From Arthrobacter citreus (GTDB lineage Bacteria > Actinomycetota > Actinomycetes > Actinomycetales > Micrococcaceae), in NCBI RefSeq assembly GCF_009192745.1, contig NZ_VTFV01000002.1:806001-870000 (forward strand): 64,000 nt of DNA, given 5' to 3'. The position numbers were made by a program, and so were the translations under genes. Of this stretch, positions 33,863 to 42,406 are shown piece after piece. Under the pieces are notes generated by a model, which did no database searches, was not told the DNA's origin, and saw nothing but the letters and a program-made list of their open reading frames with translations. Numbering within the stretch: position 1 is the stretch's first letter; every line of letters starts with the position of its first letter.

Positions 33863-34684
33863 ATGGACCGCATCGAACAACTCATGAAAAATGCCAAACC
33901 GTCCATCCCCGACCCCGGTACCACCCCCGGTGTCCTGCCGGGCAGGTCTTATGTCTTCTCGGATGATCCCAACGCTGTGTCCCTCGCCGACCGCAAATCC
34001 CGACGGACCGGCTGGACGGCCACAGCGGGTGTGGCACTCGCCGCTGCCGCCGTCGTCGGTGCAGTTGTCGTAGCAGGCAACTTTGTCCCGCAATCGGCAC
34101 CGGCACCGGCCACTACCGTCACGGCCTCGCCAACGGTTACCCCTTCCGCGACGGCCAGCCCCACACCGACAACCACCCCAACGGAAACCCCGGTAGGGGG
34201 CCCTCATCCAACCCCGGAGACCACGGAAATCGCTCCGCCCCCGGCACCGCAAACCGTAGGCCCAGCTGCGGGCGAATGCACTCCGGCCAATATCGACATC
34301 CAGCGTTACGACCCAGCCGGGGCAATACTCAAGCCCATCCCCGCCGAGCAGCAGCAGTACTACACCGTCCTTGGCTGCGCCGAAGGCTGGCTCGCCTACG
34401 CCATCGCGACCGAGGGCGGCAGCGTCATTGGTCTGGACGGCGGCGACGTCTTCTACAACCTGGCCACACTCCAAAGCGACGGCCGGTACTTGACCGACTT
34501 TGAACAGTTGTGGACCAGCGTCCATAACTGGGAATTCCTCCAATATAGCGTCCAGGACGGGAGATGGGCCACCGTGCAAGATGCCATGGACAATGAATTC
34601 GCCACCAACGGCATACCAGTACGGTTGAGGGAACAACTCGTCGGCACCGGACCCTCAGCTCCAAGTGGAACCGGCACCCCCTGA
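33863..34684 (+). CDS. Single-pass membrane protein with secreted sensor-like domain; probable anti-sigma partner
   Basis: 273 aa. Residues 1-50 are hydrophilic and probably cytoplasmic (MDRIEQLMKNAKPSIPDPG). A transmembrane helix (about 52-74) follows, then a Thr/Pro-rich linker (about 78-130) and a C-terminal extracellular domain with two Cys (ECTPAN and LGCAEGWLAY), which may form a disulfide, and many aromatic residues. Genetic coupling to the sigma factor and this topology suggest an anti-sigma factor, but the HxxxCxxC zinc motif of classical ECF anti-sigmas is missing. I recognise no family for the sensor domain. Confidence 0.7.
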   Translation: MDRIEQLMKNAKPSIPDPGTTPGVLPGRSYVFSDDPNAVSLADRKSRRTGWTATAGVALAAAAVVGAVVVAGNFVPQSAPAPATTVTASPTVTPSATASPTPTTTPTETPVGGPHPTPETTEIAPPPAPQTVGPAAGECTPANIDIQRYDPAGAILKPIPAEQQQYYTVLGCAEGWLAYAIATEGGSVIGLDGGDVFYNLATLQSDGRYLTDFEQLWTSVHNWEFLQYSVQDGRWATVQDAMDNEFATNGIPVRLREQLVGTGPSAPSGTGTP

Positions 34685-34864
34685 ACGCTCACTTAAGCCT
34701 GAACCCGCCCAAAGCCGCCGTATATTTGGTCGCCGTTGGGGTCGGATCGGTACTGACCCGTAGCTTGCAGAAGGCCCAAAACGGTAGGCATGCACGTCGC
34801 ACCGGTCACTGCTGAGACGGCCTGAATCCGCCGATCCCCATACGAGGCAACTCAGTCCGGAAAG
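34685..34864. other. Intergenic region with no recognisable feature
   Basis: 180 bp between the converging sigma-module gene and the small membrane-protein gene. I see no terminator hairpin, repeat or open frame that stands out. Confidence 0.6.
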
Positions 34865-35110
34865 TTACTGCGGATCCGTCCGCGTTTCGTCATCAGGGTT
34901 GCCTGGCGGAGGTGGCGGAGGTGGCGGAGGTGGCGGATTGCGGACCATATGCGCACCAAGATTCGCCATGTAACCGACGAGAATAAATCCCGGAATGCCC
35001 AGAACCAAAGCTGCGTACTCGGTTGGTACGAGGAGTCGCAGCACGAGGAATACAGTCAGGCAGATTACGAACAAGAGAAGGATCTTGCTCGGCGCTTTCC
35101 AATTCTTCAT
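34865..35110 (-). CDS. Small membrane protein with an 11-proline tract
   Basis: 81 aa. Two hydrophobic segments (about 8-28 and 32-52) follow a short basic N-terminus MKNWKAPSK. A run of eleven prolines (about residues 59-69) and an acidic tail follow. The proline run is encoded by 9-bp DNA repeats (CCACCTCCG) and could vary in length by slippage. AAGGGG lies about 9 nt before the ATG. It is convergent with the sigma-factor partner gene. Function unknown. Confidence 0.6.
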   Translation of the reverse strand: MKNWKAPSKILLLFVICLTVFLVLRLLVPTEYAALVLGIPGFILVGYMANLGAHMVRNPPPPPPPPPPPGNPDDETRTDPQ

Positions 35111-35119
35111 TCCTGGAGT

Positions 35120-35184
35120 CCCCTTCGTAAAGCAGCTAACTGTTACTTTTCAGTAGTGAGTCAGCTATACCCCCTTCGCAAAGC
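35120..35184. repeat. Two 14-bp direct repeats upstream of the small membrane-protein gene
   Basis: CCCCTTCGTAAAGC (35120-35133) and CCCCTTCGCAAAGC (35171-35184), identical at 13 of 14 positions and 51 bp apart. A regulator binding pair is possible; no function is known. Confidence 0.5.
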
Positions 35185-35302
35185 CCAAGCGAGCGTACCC
35201 GGGGTGAGGTGATCGGCCTTGCGCGTTAGGGGATCCTTGAGCGCACATCCAGGACTGGGCACGGATGAAAAGCGCCGATACTTATGACCGAAAATGAAAG
35301 CA

Positions 35303-35345
35303 GCTGCGGCCTGCACCGGTGAAGGTGCAGGCCACAGCCGTTTTT
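35303..35345. terminator. Hairpin terminator at the 3' end of the amino-acid ABC operon
   Basis: 15-bp stem with one G-U pair (35303-35317 with 35324-35338), flanked by T-rich sequence on both strands (TTTTT at 35341-35345 on plus; CTTTCATTTT on minus). Confidence 0.85.
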
Positions 35346-35354
35346 GGAGAAAAG

Positions 35355-36116
35355 CTAGAGAACCTTGGAGAGGAAGGAACGCGTCCGTTCGTGCTGCGGG
35401 TTGCCCAGCACGGCTTCCGGCGCTCCCTGTTCAACCACGACGCCGCCGTCCATGAACACCACCCGGTCGCCAACCTCGCGGGCGAAGCCCATCTCGTGGG
35501 TCACCACCATCATGGTCATGCCCTCCTGGGCCAGCTGGCGCATGACCTCCAGGACGTCACCGACCAGTTCCGGGTCCAGGGCGGAAGTCGGCTCGTCGAA
35601 GAGCATCATGTCCGGGTCCATGGACAGGGCGCGGGCAATAGCCACGCGCTGCTGCTGGCCGCCGGAGAGCTGGGCAGGGAACGCCTTGGCGCGGTCGGCC
35701 AGGCCCACCTTCGCCAGGTTCTTCATCGCGGTTTCCTCAGCCTCAGCCTTGCCGCGCTTCTTGGCCCGGCGCTGGGCCAGGGTCAGGTTCTGCAGCACGT
35801 TCAGGTGCGGGAAGAGGTTGAACTGCTGGAATACCATGCCGATCCGGGTCCGGACGGCGTCCAGGTCCGTCTCCGGATCCGTGATGTCGGTGCCCTCAAC
35901 CCGGATGGTTCCCGAGGTGGGTTCCTCCAGGCGGTTCACGCAGCGCAGCAGGGTGGACTTGCCTGAACCGGACGGGCCGATCACGCAGACGACTTCGCCC
36001 TGGTTGACGTGGAAGTCGATGCCCTTGAGAACTTCGTTGTCGCCAAAGGACTTGTGCAGGTTCCGGACTTCAATGGCGGGGGTGTTCGGGGACGGAGTGA
36101 AGGCAGCAGTGCTCAC
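35355..36116 (-). CDS. Polar amino-acid ABC transporter ATP-binding protein
   Basis: 253 aa with a GTG start. Walker [10 protein letters not shown], signature LSGGQQQR, Walker [14 protein letters not shown] and the His of the H-loop are all present, as in GlnQ/ArtP-type ATPases. It energises the permease encoded directly upstream. The start lies six bases after the permease stop. Last gene of a four-gene minus-strand operon. Confidence 0.94.
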   Translation of the reverse strand: MSTAAFTPSPNTPAIEVRNLHKSFGDNEVLKGIDFHVNQGEVVCVIGPSGSGKSTLLRCVNRLEEPTSGTIRVEGTDITDPETDLDAVRTRIGMVFQQFNLFPHLNVLQNLTLAQRRAKKRGKAEAEETAMKNLAKVGLADRAKAFPAQLSGGQQQRVAIARALSMDPDMMLFDEPTSALDPELVGDVLEVMRQLAQEGMTMMVVTHEMGFAREVGDRVVFMDGGVVVEQGAPEAVLGNPQHERTRSFLSKVL

Positions 36117-36122
36117 GCTGGG

Positions 36123-36908
36123 TTACCGGCCTCTCTGGTTGTGGCGTTCGAGTTTGGCGACCAGCTGCGTCAGCGGCAGGGTAATGATCAGGTACATGAT
36201 CGCAGCCAGGACCAGCGGAGTTGAGTTGGCGTTCTGCGAGACCGCATCCCGCGCGAAGGTGGTCAGCTCCCGGTCCTGCATCGCCATGCCGGCAATGAAC
36301 AGCAGCGAAGTGTCCTTGATCAGGATGACCAGCTCATTGGTCAGCGGCGGGGTAATGATGCGGAAGGCCTGGGGCAGGGTCACGGAGACCATGGTCCACG
36401 CCGGACCCATGCCCAGCGAACGTGCTGCTTCGGTCTGGCCTGCGGGTACGGCCTGGATACCTGCACGGATGGTTTCGGCGATGTAGGCGCCGGACACCAT
36501 GATCAGGGCGATCAGGCCGGCTCCCGCGTTGCCGCCCGGCGGGCGCCAGGAGAACGCGATCGGGACGGCAAAGGCCATCGCGAAGATCACCAGCAGGGCG
36601 GGCAGGCCGCGGAAGATCTCGATGTACACGGTTGCCGCCCACCGGTAGGGGCCCACCGGGGAGAGCTTCATCAGGGCTAGGATCAGGCCCAGGATCAGGC
36701 CGCCGATGAACGCGATGACCGTGTAGACGACCGTGTTCTTGACGGCGACCGTGATGATGGTCGGGAAGGCCGCTCGGGCCACCTCCGGGTCGAAGAAGTT
36801 CACGCCGATGGCCTGCCAGTCAGCGAGCAGGACTACGGCAACGACTGCCAGGACGAAGACGGCGTACAGGATGCCCCGGGTGAGGCGTCTGCGGGTGGAC
36901 GGTTTCAA
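36123..36908 (-). CDS. Polar amino-acid ABC transporter permease
   Basis: 261 aa, TTG start with GGAAGG seven bases upstream. About five transmembrane helices and the HisM-type signature ([17 protein letters not shown] and the EAA loop [32 protein letters not shown]). Only one permease gene is present, so the pore is probably a homodimer. The upstream binding-protein gene is separated by a hairpin. Confidence 0.92.
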   Translation of the reverse strand: MKPSTRRRLTRGILYAVFVLAVVAVVLLADWQAIGVNFFDPEVARAAFPTIITVAVKNTVVYTVIAFIGGLILGLILALMKLSPVGPYRWAATVYIEIFRGLPALLVIFAMAFAVPIAFSWRPPGGNAGAGLIALIMVSGAYIAETIRAGIQAVPAGQTEAARSLGMGPAWTMVSVTLPQAFRIITPPLTNELVILIKDTSLLFIAGMAMQDRELTTFARDAVSQNANSTPLVLAAIMYLIITLPLTQLVAKLERHNQRGR

Positions 36909-36932
36909 GTAAAGGCCTTCCGCGGAAGTTAG

Positions 36933-36965
36933 GGCCGTCCCGGGCGGGATGTGCCTGGGACGGCC
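36933..36965 (-). terminator. Attenuating hairpin between binding-protein and permease genes
   Basis: 13-bp stem with one mismatch (36933-36945 with 36953-36965), without a T run. Such hairpins often raise binding-protein mRNA relative to membrane components. Confidence 0.6.
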
Positions 36966-36980
36966 GTGGGTCAGTCGATG

Positions 36981-37763
36981 TTATTCGGTGAAGTACTTGT
37001 CGTAGATTTCCTGGTACTTGCCGTTGTCGCGCAGAGCGGCCAGTTGTTCGTTGACGCCGGATACGAGTTCCTCGCTGGCGTTCTTCGCCATGGCGAAACC
37101 GTAGGATTCATCCGTCTCGAACTTCGCTGCGATGGTGAAGGCACCCTCCTGGGTGTGTCCCAGGTTCACCGGAAGATCCTGCAGCACGGCGTCGACGTTC
37201 CCGGCCTGCAGGGCGGGGAACAGCTCGGCGTCCGAAGGGTAGGAGATGATCTCGGCGTCGGCAGCGTTGTCCCGTGCGTAGGCCTCGCCCGTGGTGCCCT
37301 GCTGGACCCCAACCTTCTTGCCGGCGAGGTCCTCGATGCCCGTGATGTCCGAGCCTTCGGGAACCAGGATGGACTGCAGCGAATCGTAATAGGGATCGGA
37401 GAACGTGAGGTTCTTCTGGCGTTCCTCGGTAATGGTCATGGCGCTGGCGCCCAGGTCGCACTGTCCGGCGGCCAGGACGGTGCCGCCCTGCAGGCCGTCA
37501 AAACCGACGTCCTGGATGGAGGCCTCCAGGCCCATGCCGGATGCGATTTCCTTGACGAGGTCCATGTCAAAGCCCACGTACTCGCCGTTTTCTTCGTATT
37601 CGAAGGGCGGGTAGGGAATGTCGGAGCAGACGGTGAGTTTCCCTTCGGAAACCAGGTTCATTCCCGAATCAGACGCGCTGTCGCTGCCGCCGCCGCAGGC
37701 GGAGAGGGCAAGCGCGGACAGTGCCGCAGCGGCCAGGACGGAGGATCGTGCTTTGTACGGCAT
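36981..37763 (-). CDS. Amino-acid ABC transporter substrate-binding lipoprotein (copy 2)
   Basis: 260 aa from ATG 37763 (AGAAGG about ten bases upstream; the open frame extends 27 codons further without a good start). Lipobox LSAC gives a lipidated Cys near position 23. The SBP_bac_3 domain includes VCSDIPYPPFEY, FDMDLVKEIA, SDPYYDSLQSILVPEG, KVGVQQGTTGE and the ending NGKYQEIYDKYFTE. Most of the sequence matches the adjacent paralogue, indicating tandem duplication. It binds a polar amino acid, unidentified. Confidence 0.92.
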   Translation of the reverse strand: MPYKARSSVLAAAALSALALSACGGGSDSASDSGMNLVSEGKLTVCSDIPYPPFEYEENGEYVGFDMDLVKEIASGMGLEASIQDVGFDGLQGGTVLAAGQCDLGASAMTITEERQKNLTFSDPYYDSLQSILVPEGSDITGIEDLAGKKVGVQQGTTGEAYARDNAADAEIISYPSDAELFPALQAGNVDAVLQDLPVNLGHTQEGAFTIAAKFETDESYGFAMAKNASEELVSGVNEQLAALRDNGKYQEIYDKYFTE

Positions 37764-37897
37764 GTATTGGTACCTTCTCTTGGTGCCGGGCAGGACCGCC
37801 GGCGGTCCCGAACAATGTTGGTAAGCAGTCTCGATTGTACGCATCCATCCGGTTCGGGGTGCCGCAGCTCACAGCGCGGGGCGTGCCCTGCACAGCA

Positions 37898-37932
37898 GAC
37901 GGCGCTGGCCTGTGAACAAGGCCGGCGCCGTC
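37898..37932 (-). terminator. Hairpin between the two binding-protein genes
   Basis: 13-bp stem with one mismatch (37898-37910 with 37920-37932) 17 bases after the upstream binding-protein stop. Confidence 0.55.
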
Positions 37933-37949
37933 ATGCAGCAGCAGATGGG

Positions 37950-38735
37950 TTATTCGGTGAAGTACTTGTCGTAGATTTCCTGGTACTTTCCGTTGCTGCG
38001 CAGTTCTGCCAACTCTGCGTTGACAGCAGCCACCAGATCTTCGCTTCCGGTCTTCTTCATGGCGAAGCCGTACACTTCATCCGTTTCGTACGTGGCGGAG
38101 ATGGTGAAGGCGCCGCCGTCCGTGTGGTCCAGGTTGACCGGCAGGTCCTGGAGGACGGCGTCGATGTTCCCCGCCTGCAGTGCCGGGAACAGCTCGGCGT
38201 CGGACTGGTAGGAGACGATTTCGGCGTCGCCGGCGTTCTCCCGGGCATAGGTCTCTCCGGTGGTGCCCTGCTGCACGCCGACCTTCTTGCCCGCCAGGTC
38301 CTCGAGGGACTTCACGGAGGAGCCCTCGGGAACCAGCAGCGACTGAAGGGAGTCGTAGTACGGGTCGGAGAAAGCGAGCTTGTCTTCGCGCTCCGGGGTA
38401 ATGGTCACTGCGGCGGCGATCAGGTCGCACTGGCCGGCCGCCAGGACGGTGCCGCTCTGCAGCCCGTCGAAGCCCACGTTCTGCAGTTCCCAGTCCAGGC
38501 CCATCCCGGCAGCGATCTCGCGTGAGAGATCCATGTCGAACCCGGCGTATTCCCCGTTGTCATCCACGTATTCGAAGGGCTGGAACGGCAGGTTGGAGCA
38601 GACAGTCAGCGTGCCGTCATTGACCAGTCCCAGGCCGGACTCATCAGCTGAATCGGACCCCGAGCCGCAGGCTGCGAGGCTGAGGGCACCGACGGCCAGG
38701 ACAGCGGCGACGGCTTTGCGTGCTTTGTGGTGCAT
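37950..38735 (-). CDS. Amino-acid ABC transporter substrate-binding lipoprotein (copy 1)
   Basis: 261 aa. Lipobox LAAC places the lipidated Cys at position 23. The SBP_bac_3 domain parallels the neighbouring copy almost throughout (FDMDLSREIAAGMGL, SDPYYDSLQSLLVPEG, NGKYQEIYDKYFTE). Differences cluster in the N-terminal linker and in loops such as DLIAAAVTITPEREDKLAF. Probably the first gene of the operon. Two versions of the receptor with a single permease and ATPase could widen specificity. Confidence 0.92.
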   Translation of the reverse strand: MHHKARKAVAAVLAVGALSLAACGSGSDSADESGLGLVNDGTLTVCSNLPFQPFEYVDDNGEYAGFDMDLSREIAAGMGLDWELQNVGFDGLQSGTVLAAGQCDLIAAAVTITPEREDKLAFSDPYYDSLQSLLVPEGSSVKSLEDLAGKKVGVQQGTTGETYARENAGDAEIVSYQSDAELFPALQAGNIDAVLQDLPVNLDHTDGGAFTISATYETDEVYGFAMKKTGSEDLVAAVNAELAELRSNGKYQEIYDKYFTE

Positions 38736-38786
38736 GGGTTTAGAACCTTAGGTCGGAACGGAGCGCCAGGCTCCGGTTGGGGGCAG

Positions 38787-38812
38787 GAAAAAGGCGGCAG
38801 AAAGCCGCTCTC
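38787..38812 (-). terminator. Rho-independent terminator of menF
   Basis: On the minus strand a GCGGC/GCCGC stem (38794-38808, 5-nt loop) is followed by CTTTTTCC. A second short hairpin (38760-38774) lies downstream. Confidence 0.7.
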
Positions 38813-38835
38813 CGGGAATAAATTGTACGCGCCGC

Positions 38836-40155
38836 TCAGGAAGCCTGGCCGGAGAGCACCCGGGCACGGTCCAGTCCCAGGGCTTCAAGCATGGGACGGA
38901 ACTTGGACCAGGTCTCCTCCAGCTCTGCGGCCGGATTGGAGCCTGAGACAATCCCGCAGCCTGCGAACAGGCGGACAGCCTGCGGGTCTTCGATCACGGC
39001 ACCGCGCAGGGCGATGCCCCATTCCCCGTTGCCGGCGGCGTCGAACCAGCCCACCGGGCCGGCGTACGGACCGCGGTCCATGTGTTCAAGTTCACTGATC
39101 AGTTCCCCGGCAACACTGGTGGGATAGCCGCAGACGGCGGCGGTGGGGTGAAGCGCTTCGACCAGGTCCAGGGAGGTGGGCACCGCGCCGTCTTCCATCC
39201 GGAGTTCGGCGGTCACGTCCGAGGCGAGGTGCCATACGTTAGGCAGCTCCAGCACAAACGGTTCGCTGTGCGAGGTCATGGAGGAGGTGAAGGGCTCCAG
39301 CTGCCGGGTCACTGAGTCGATGGCGATCGCGTGTTCGTGCTGCTGCTTCTGTGAGCCCGCCAGCACGCGCTTGGCGTAGTCCGGATCATCCAGCGGTGCG
39401 GTGGCGCGGTCCAGGGTGCCGGCAAGGACGCGGGCGCGGGCCTTGCCGTCCTCCACCTTGATCAGCATTTCGGGGGTGGATCCGATGAGCCCGTCCACGG
39501 AGTAGGTCCAGCAGCTCTCGTAACGCAGCGCCAGTTCCCGCAGGACCTGCGCCGTGGCAATGGGAGCTGACAGGCTGGCAACGATGTCGCGGGCCAGCAC
39601 GATCTTGCTCAGTTCCCCGGCTGCAATGTGAGCCACGGATCGGGCGACGGCGTTCTTCCACTCGGACTCGGACAGCATGCCCGGAAGGATGCTGTCGCTG
39701 CCCAGGGAGAGCGAATCCGCGGAGATTTCCTCCAGGTAGCCGGCCAGGGCAGCCGCCACGGACTCACGGTCCAGGACTGCGTCCGGATCGAGCGTGGTCT
39801 GCGTGACCCAGGCGGTGCCGTTTCGGGAACCGACGATGATTTCCGGTACCACTACGCGGGAAAGGAAAGGGGAGCGCTTGGAGAAGGCAAAGGACCCGAA
39901 AGCCGTGAGGCCGGTTCCCGGTACCTGGACCTCGTCCTCGACGGCGGCCTCCGCGCTGACTGCGTTCCACCAGGTGCGGGCGGAGCCGAAGCGGTCCGGG
40001 CCGGTGGAGGTGTGGCGCAGGACCTCGCCGAATCCAACCAGGCCTTCGCCGTGGCGGATCCAGCACAGCTGGTCATTGCGGACCAGATACTCCAGCAGAC
40101 CGATGGCGGCCGACGGCACGCCCAGGGGAATGGTTAGGGAACGCAGGGTGGTCAT
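38836..40155 (-). CDS. menF: Isochorismate synthase MenF
   Basis: 439 aa from ATG 40155 (GGAGG four bases upstream); earlier in-frame starts would run into the divergent menG promoter. Chorismate-binding domain with SKIVLARDI, GLIGSTPEMLIKVEDGKARARVLAGT, EHAIAIDSV, LHPTAAVCGYPT and the C-terminal GWFDAAGNGEWGIALRG and FAGCGIVSGSNPAAELEETWSKF. It converts chorismate to isochorismate, the entry to menaquinone synthesis. Divergent from menG. Confidence 0.9.
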   Translation of the reverse strand: MTTLRSLTIPLGVPSAAIGLLEYLVRNDQLCWIRHGEGLVGFGEVLRHTSTGPDRFGSARTWWNAVSAEAAVEDEVQVPGTGLTAFGSFAFSKRSPFLSRVVVPEIIVGSRNGTAWVTQTTLDPDAVLDRESVAAALAGYLEEISADSLSLGSDSILPGMLSESEWKNAVARSVAHIAAGELSKIVLARDIVASLSAPIATAQVLRELALRYESCWTYSVDGLIGSTPEMLIKVEDGKARARVLAGTLDRATAPLDDPDYAKRVLAGSQKQQHEHAIAIDSVTRQLEPFTSSMTSHSEPFVLELPNVWHLASDVTAELRMEDGAVPTSLDLVEALHPTAAVCGYPTSVAGELISELEHMDRGPYAGPVGWFDAAGNGEWGIALRGAVIEDPQAVRLFAGCGIVSGSNPAAELEETWSKFRPMLEALGLDRARVLSGQAS

Positions 40156-40276
40156 AATGCCTCCAACCCTACTCCGCCTCCCTGATACCCCCACATTCAT
40201 GCGCCCCGGCCGAGTCCGGGAACACACGGGTGTGTGGGCAAATGCAAACCGGAAGCAGCCGGTTCGGCGGCGTGAA

Positions 40277-40293
40277 CATTGTTTGAGACAATG
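40277..40293 (+). promoter_or_regulatory. menG leaderless promoter with overlapping 17-bp dyad
   Basis: GACAAT (40287-40292) lies six bases before GTG 40299. It is part of a perfect dyad CATTGT-N5-ACAATG (40277-40293) that a repressor could occupy. The intergenic region also serves menF. Confidence 0.5.
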
Positions 40294-40298
40294 AGCGG

Positions 40299-41033
40299 GT
40301 GAAGCGCGCAACTTTGGAAAAACGCCCGGATGAAGTCGCTGCCATGTTCGATGAGGTGGCCCCCAAGTACGACATCGTCAACGATGTGCTGTCCATGGGC
40401 CAGACCCGCCGCTGGCGCCGCCTGGTGGTGGACGCCGTCGGCGCCCGCCCCGGATCCCGTGTCCTTGACCTCGCAGCCGGTACCGGCACTTCCAGCGAGC
40501 CCTACGCCGACGCCGGCGTTTCCGTCGTGGCCTGCGACTTCTCCCTTGGAATGCTCAAGGTGGGCAAGCGCCGCCGCCCGGACATCGACTTCGTGGCCGG
40601 CGATGCGACCAACCTGCCGTTCGAGGACAACTCCTTCGACGCCACCACCATTTCCTTCGGCCTGCGCAACGTGAACGAGCCCAAGAAGGCCCTGGCTGAG
40701 ATGCTCCGCGTGACCAAGCCGGGCGGAAAGCTGGTCATTGCCGAGTTCTCCTCGCCGGTAGTTCCGCTGTGGCGGACCATGTACACCGAATACCTGATGC
40801 GCGCCCTGCCTCCGATCGCCCGCAAGGTGGCGTCCAACCCGGACGCCTACGTCTACCTCGCAGAGTCCATCCGCGCCTGGCCGAACCAGGACGAACTGGC
40901 GGCCTGGATCGCCGCCGAGGGCTGGGACGACGTCGCCTACCGTAACCTTTCGGGCGGAATCGTTGCCATCCACCGTGCTGTTAAGCCGGCAACGAAGCCG
41001 GCAACTAAGCCTGCGGAGGCAGCCGGAGCGTGA
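40299..41033 (+). CDS. menG: Demethylmenaquinone methyltransferase
   Basis: 244 aa, GTG start. Class I SAM-dependent methyltransferase with [15 protein letters not shown] (motif I), [24 protein letters not shown] and [10 protein letters not shown] typical of UbiE/MenG. It performs the last methylation of menaquinone. The C-terminus carries a short low-complexity [12 protein letters not shown] repeat absent from most family members. Its stop overlaps the next start (GTGA). Confidence 0.93.
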   Translation: MKRATLEKRPDEVAAMFDEVAPKYDIVNDVLSMGQTRRWRRLVVDAVGARPGSRVLDLAAGTGTSSEPYADAGVSVVACDFSLGMLKVGKRRRPDIDFVAGDATNLPFEDNSFDATTISFGLRNVNEPKKALAEMLRVTKPGGKLVIAEFSSPVVPLWRTMYTEYLMRALPPIARKVASNPDAYVYLAESIRAWPNQDELAAWIAAEGWDDVAYRNLSGGIVAIHRAVKPATKPATKPAEAAGA

Positions 41034-42367
41034 GCGTCCTCATCGTCGGCGCCGGCCCGGCCGGCTCCACCGCCGCCTATTACCTGGCCTCGGCCGGGAT
41101 CGATGTGACGGTCCTGGAGAAGACTGCTTTCCCGCGGGAAAAGGTCTGCGGCGACGGCCTGACACCGCGTGCCGTCCGGGAAATCCAGCTGCTGGGCCTG
41201 CCGCACAAGGAAGCCGACGGCTGGCGGCGGAACAAGGGCCTGCGCCTGATCGCTTCCGGGCGCACCATCGAGCTGGCCTGGCCGGATCTGGAGGACTTCC
41301 CCTCCTACGGACTGGTCCGCACCCGCCTTGGCTTTGACGAGGAACTGGCGCAGCATGCCCGCGCGGCCGGGGCCCGCATCCTTGAACGCCACAGTGTCAC
41401 CGAAGCCATCCGGGACGATTCCGGCCGGGTCTGCGGCGTCGTCGCGAATGTCCTTGATGAAAACGGCCGGAAGACGGGCGAAGTACGCAGCTTTACTGCC
41501 GACGTCGTCCTGGCGGCGGACGGTAACTCCACCCGCACCGCGCTGAGCCTGGGGCTTGAAAAGCGTGATGACCGTCCGCTCGGCGTTGCCGTTCGCACCT
41601 ACTTCACCTCACCGCGTACCAATGATGATTGGATGGAGGGCTGGCTGGAGCTGCCCGACGCAGCGGGCAACCCGCTGCCGGGCTACGGCTGGGTCTTCGG
41701 CGTCGGCGACGGGACCTCCAACGTGGGCCTGGGCATCCTGAACTCCTCGAAGGAGTTCGGCAGGCTGGATTACCGCCAGGTGCTGCGGGACTGGACCGCC
41801 GGAATGCCCGAAGAATGGGGCTTCACTCCCGGAAACCAGGTGGGGGAGATCCGCGGAGCGGCCCTGCCCATGGGATTCAACCGGACCCCGCACTATTCCC
41901 CCGGATTGATGCTGCTCGGCGACGCCGGCGGTATGGTCAGCCCGTTCAACGGTGAAGGCATTTCCTACGCCATGGAGTCCGCACGCTTCGCTGCGGATTA
42001 CATTGTTTCCGCCGAACAGGCCCGGCGGACCCCGGGTGTGCTCTCACCGCAGGCAGCGTACGACGCCGCACTGGCAGGTTACGCCGAGCGGGTCCGGTCC
42101 GAATGGGGCAGCCATTTCACCCTGGGCCGCGTTTTCGCAGGCCTGATCGGTAAACCCGCCGTGATGAAGCTGGCGCTTCGCACCGGCATGCCGATCCCCG
42201 TCCTCATGCGTTTTGTGGTGCGGATGCTGGCCAACCTCACGGACGCCTCGCCGCGGCGGATCGAGGATAGAGTGATTGCGTTGATGGAAATGCTCGTTCC
42301 TGCCGCCTCCAACCAGGACGGCGCGCCCCGGCCCGTACCGGGCGCGGGCAGCAATGCCAGAGTTTGA
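41030..42367 (+). CDS. Geranylgeranyl-reductase-family flavoprotein, MenJ-like
   Basis: 445 aa, GTG start overlapping the menG stop. FAD motif [33 protein letters not shown] and [21 protein letters not shown] are characteristic of geranylgeranyl-reductase family members. In mycobacteria MenJ of this family saturates one isoprene unit of menaquinone-9; the neighbouring menG and polyprenyl synthase genes support the same role here (inference). No transmembrane segment is obvious. Confidence 0.85.
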   Translation: MSVLIVGAGPAGSTAAYYLASAGIDVTVLEKTAFPREKVCGDGLTPRAVREIQLLGLPHKEADGWRRNKGLRLIASGRTIELAWPDLEDFPSYGLVRTRLGFDEELAQHARAAGARILERHSVTEAIRDDSGRVCGVVANVLDENGRKTGEVRSFTADVVLAADGNSTRTALSLGLEKRDDRPLGVAVRTYFTSPRTNDDWMEGWLELPDAAGNPLPGYGWVFGVGDGTSNVGLGILNSSKEFGRLDYRQVLRDWTAGMPEEWGFTPGNQVGEIRGAALPMGFNRTPHYSPGLMLLGDAGGMVSPFNGEGISYAMESARFAADYIVSAEQARRTPGVLSPQAAYDAALAGYAERVRSEWGSHFTLGRVFAGLIGKPAVMKLALRTGMPIPVLMRFVVRMLANLTDASPRRIEDRVIALMEMLVPAASNQDGAPRPVPGAGSNARV

Positions 42368-42394
42368 CCCTGCCAACCCGTCCCCACGAGAAGT

Positions 42395-42406
42395 TAGCCT
42401 TGAAAA
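42395..42406 (+). promoter_or_regulatory. Leaderless-type -10 promoter element
   Basis: TAGCCT (42395-42400) lies six bases before GTG 42407 of the polyprenyl diphosphate synthase gene. Confidence 0.6.

Noticed and set aside
34912-34950. CRISPR-like or minisatellite array
   Set aside because: Only about three and a half 9-bp units, in frame with a proline tract; no spacers.
36951-38525. 524-codon plus-strand frame over the binding-protein genes
   Set aside because: Antisense to two lipoprotein genes with intact lipoboxes. The internal similarity of its halves only reflects the tandem duplication.
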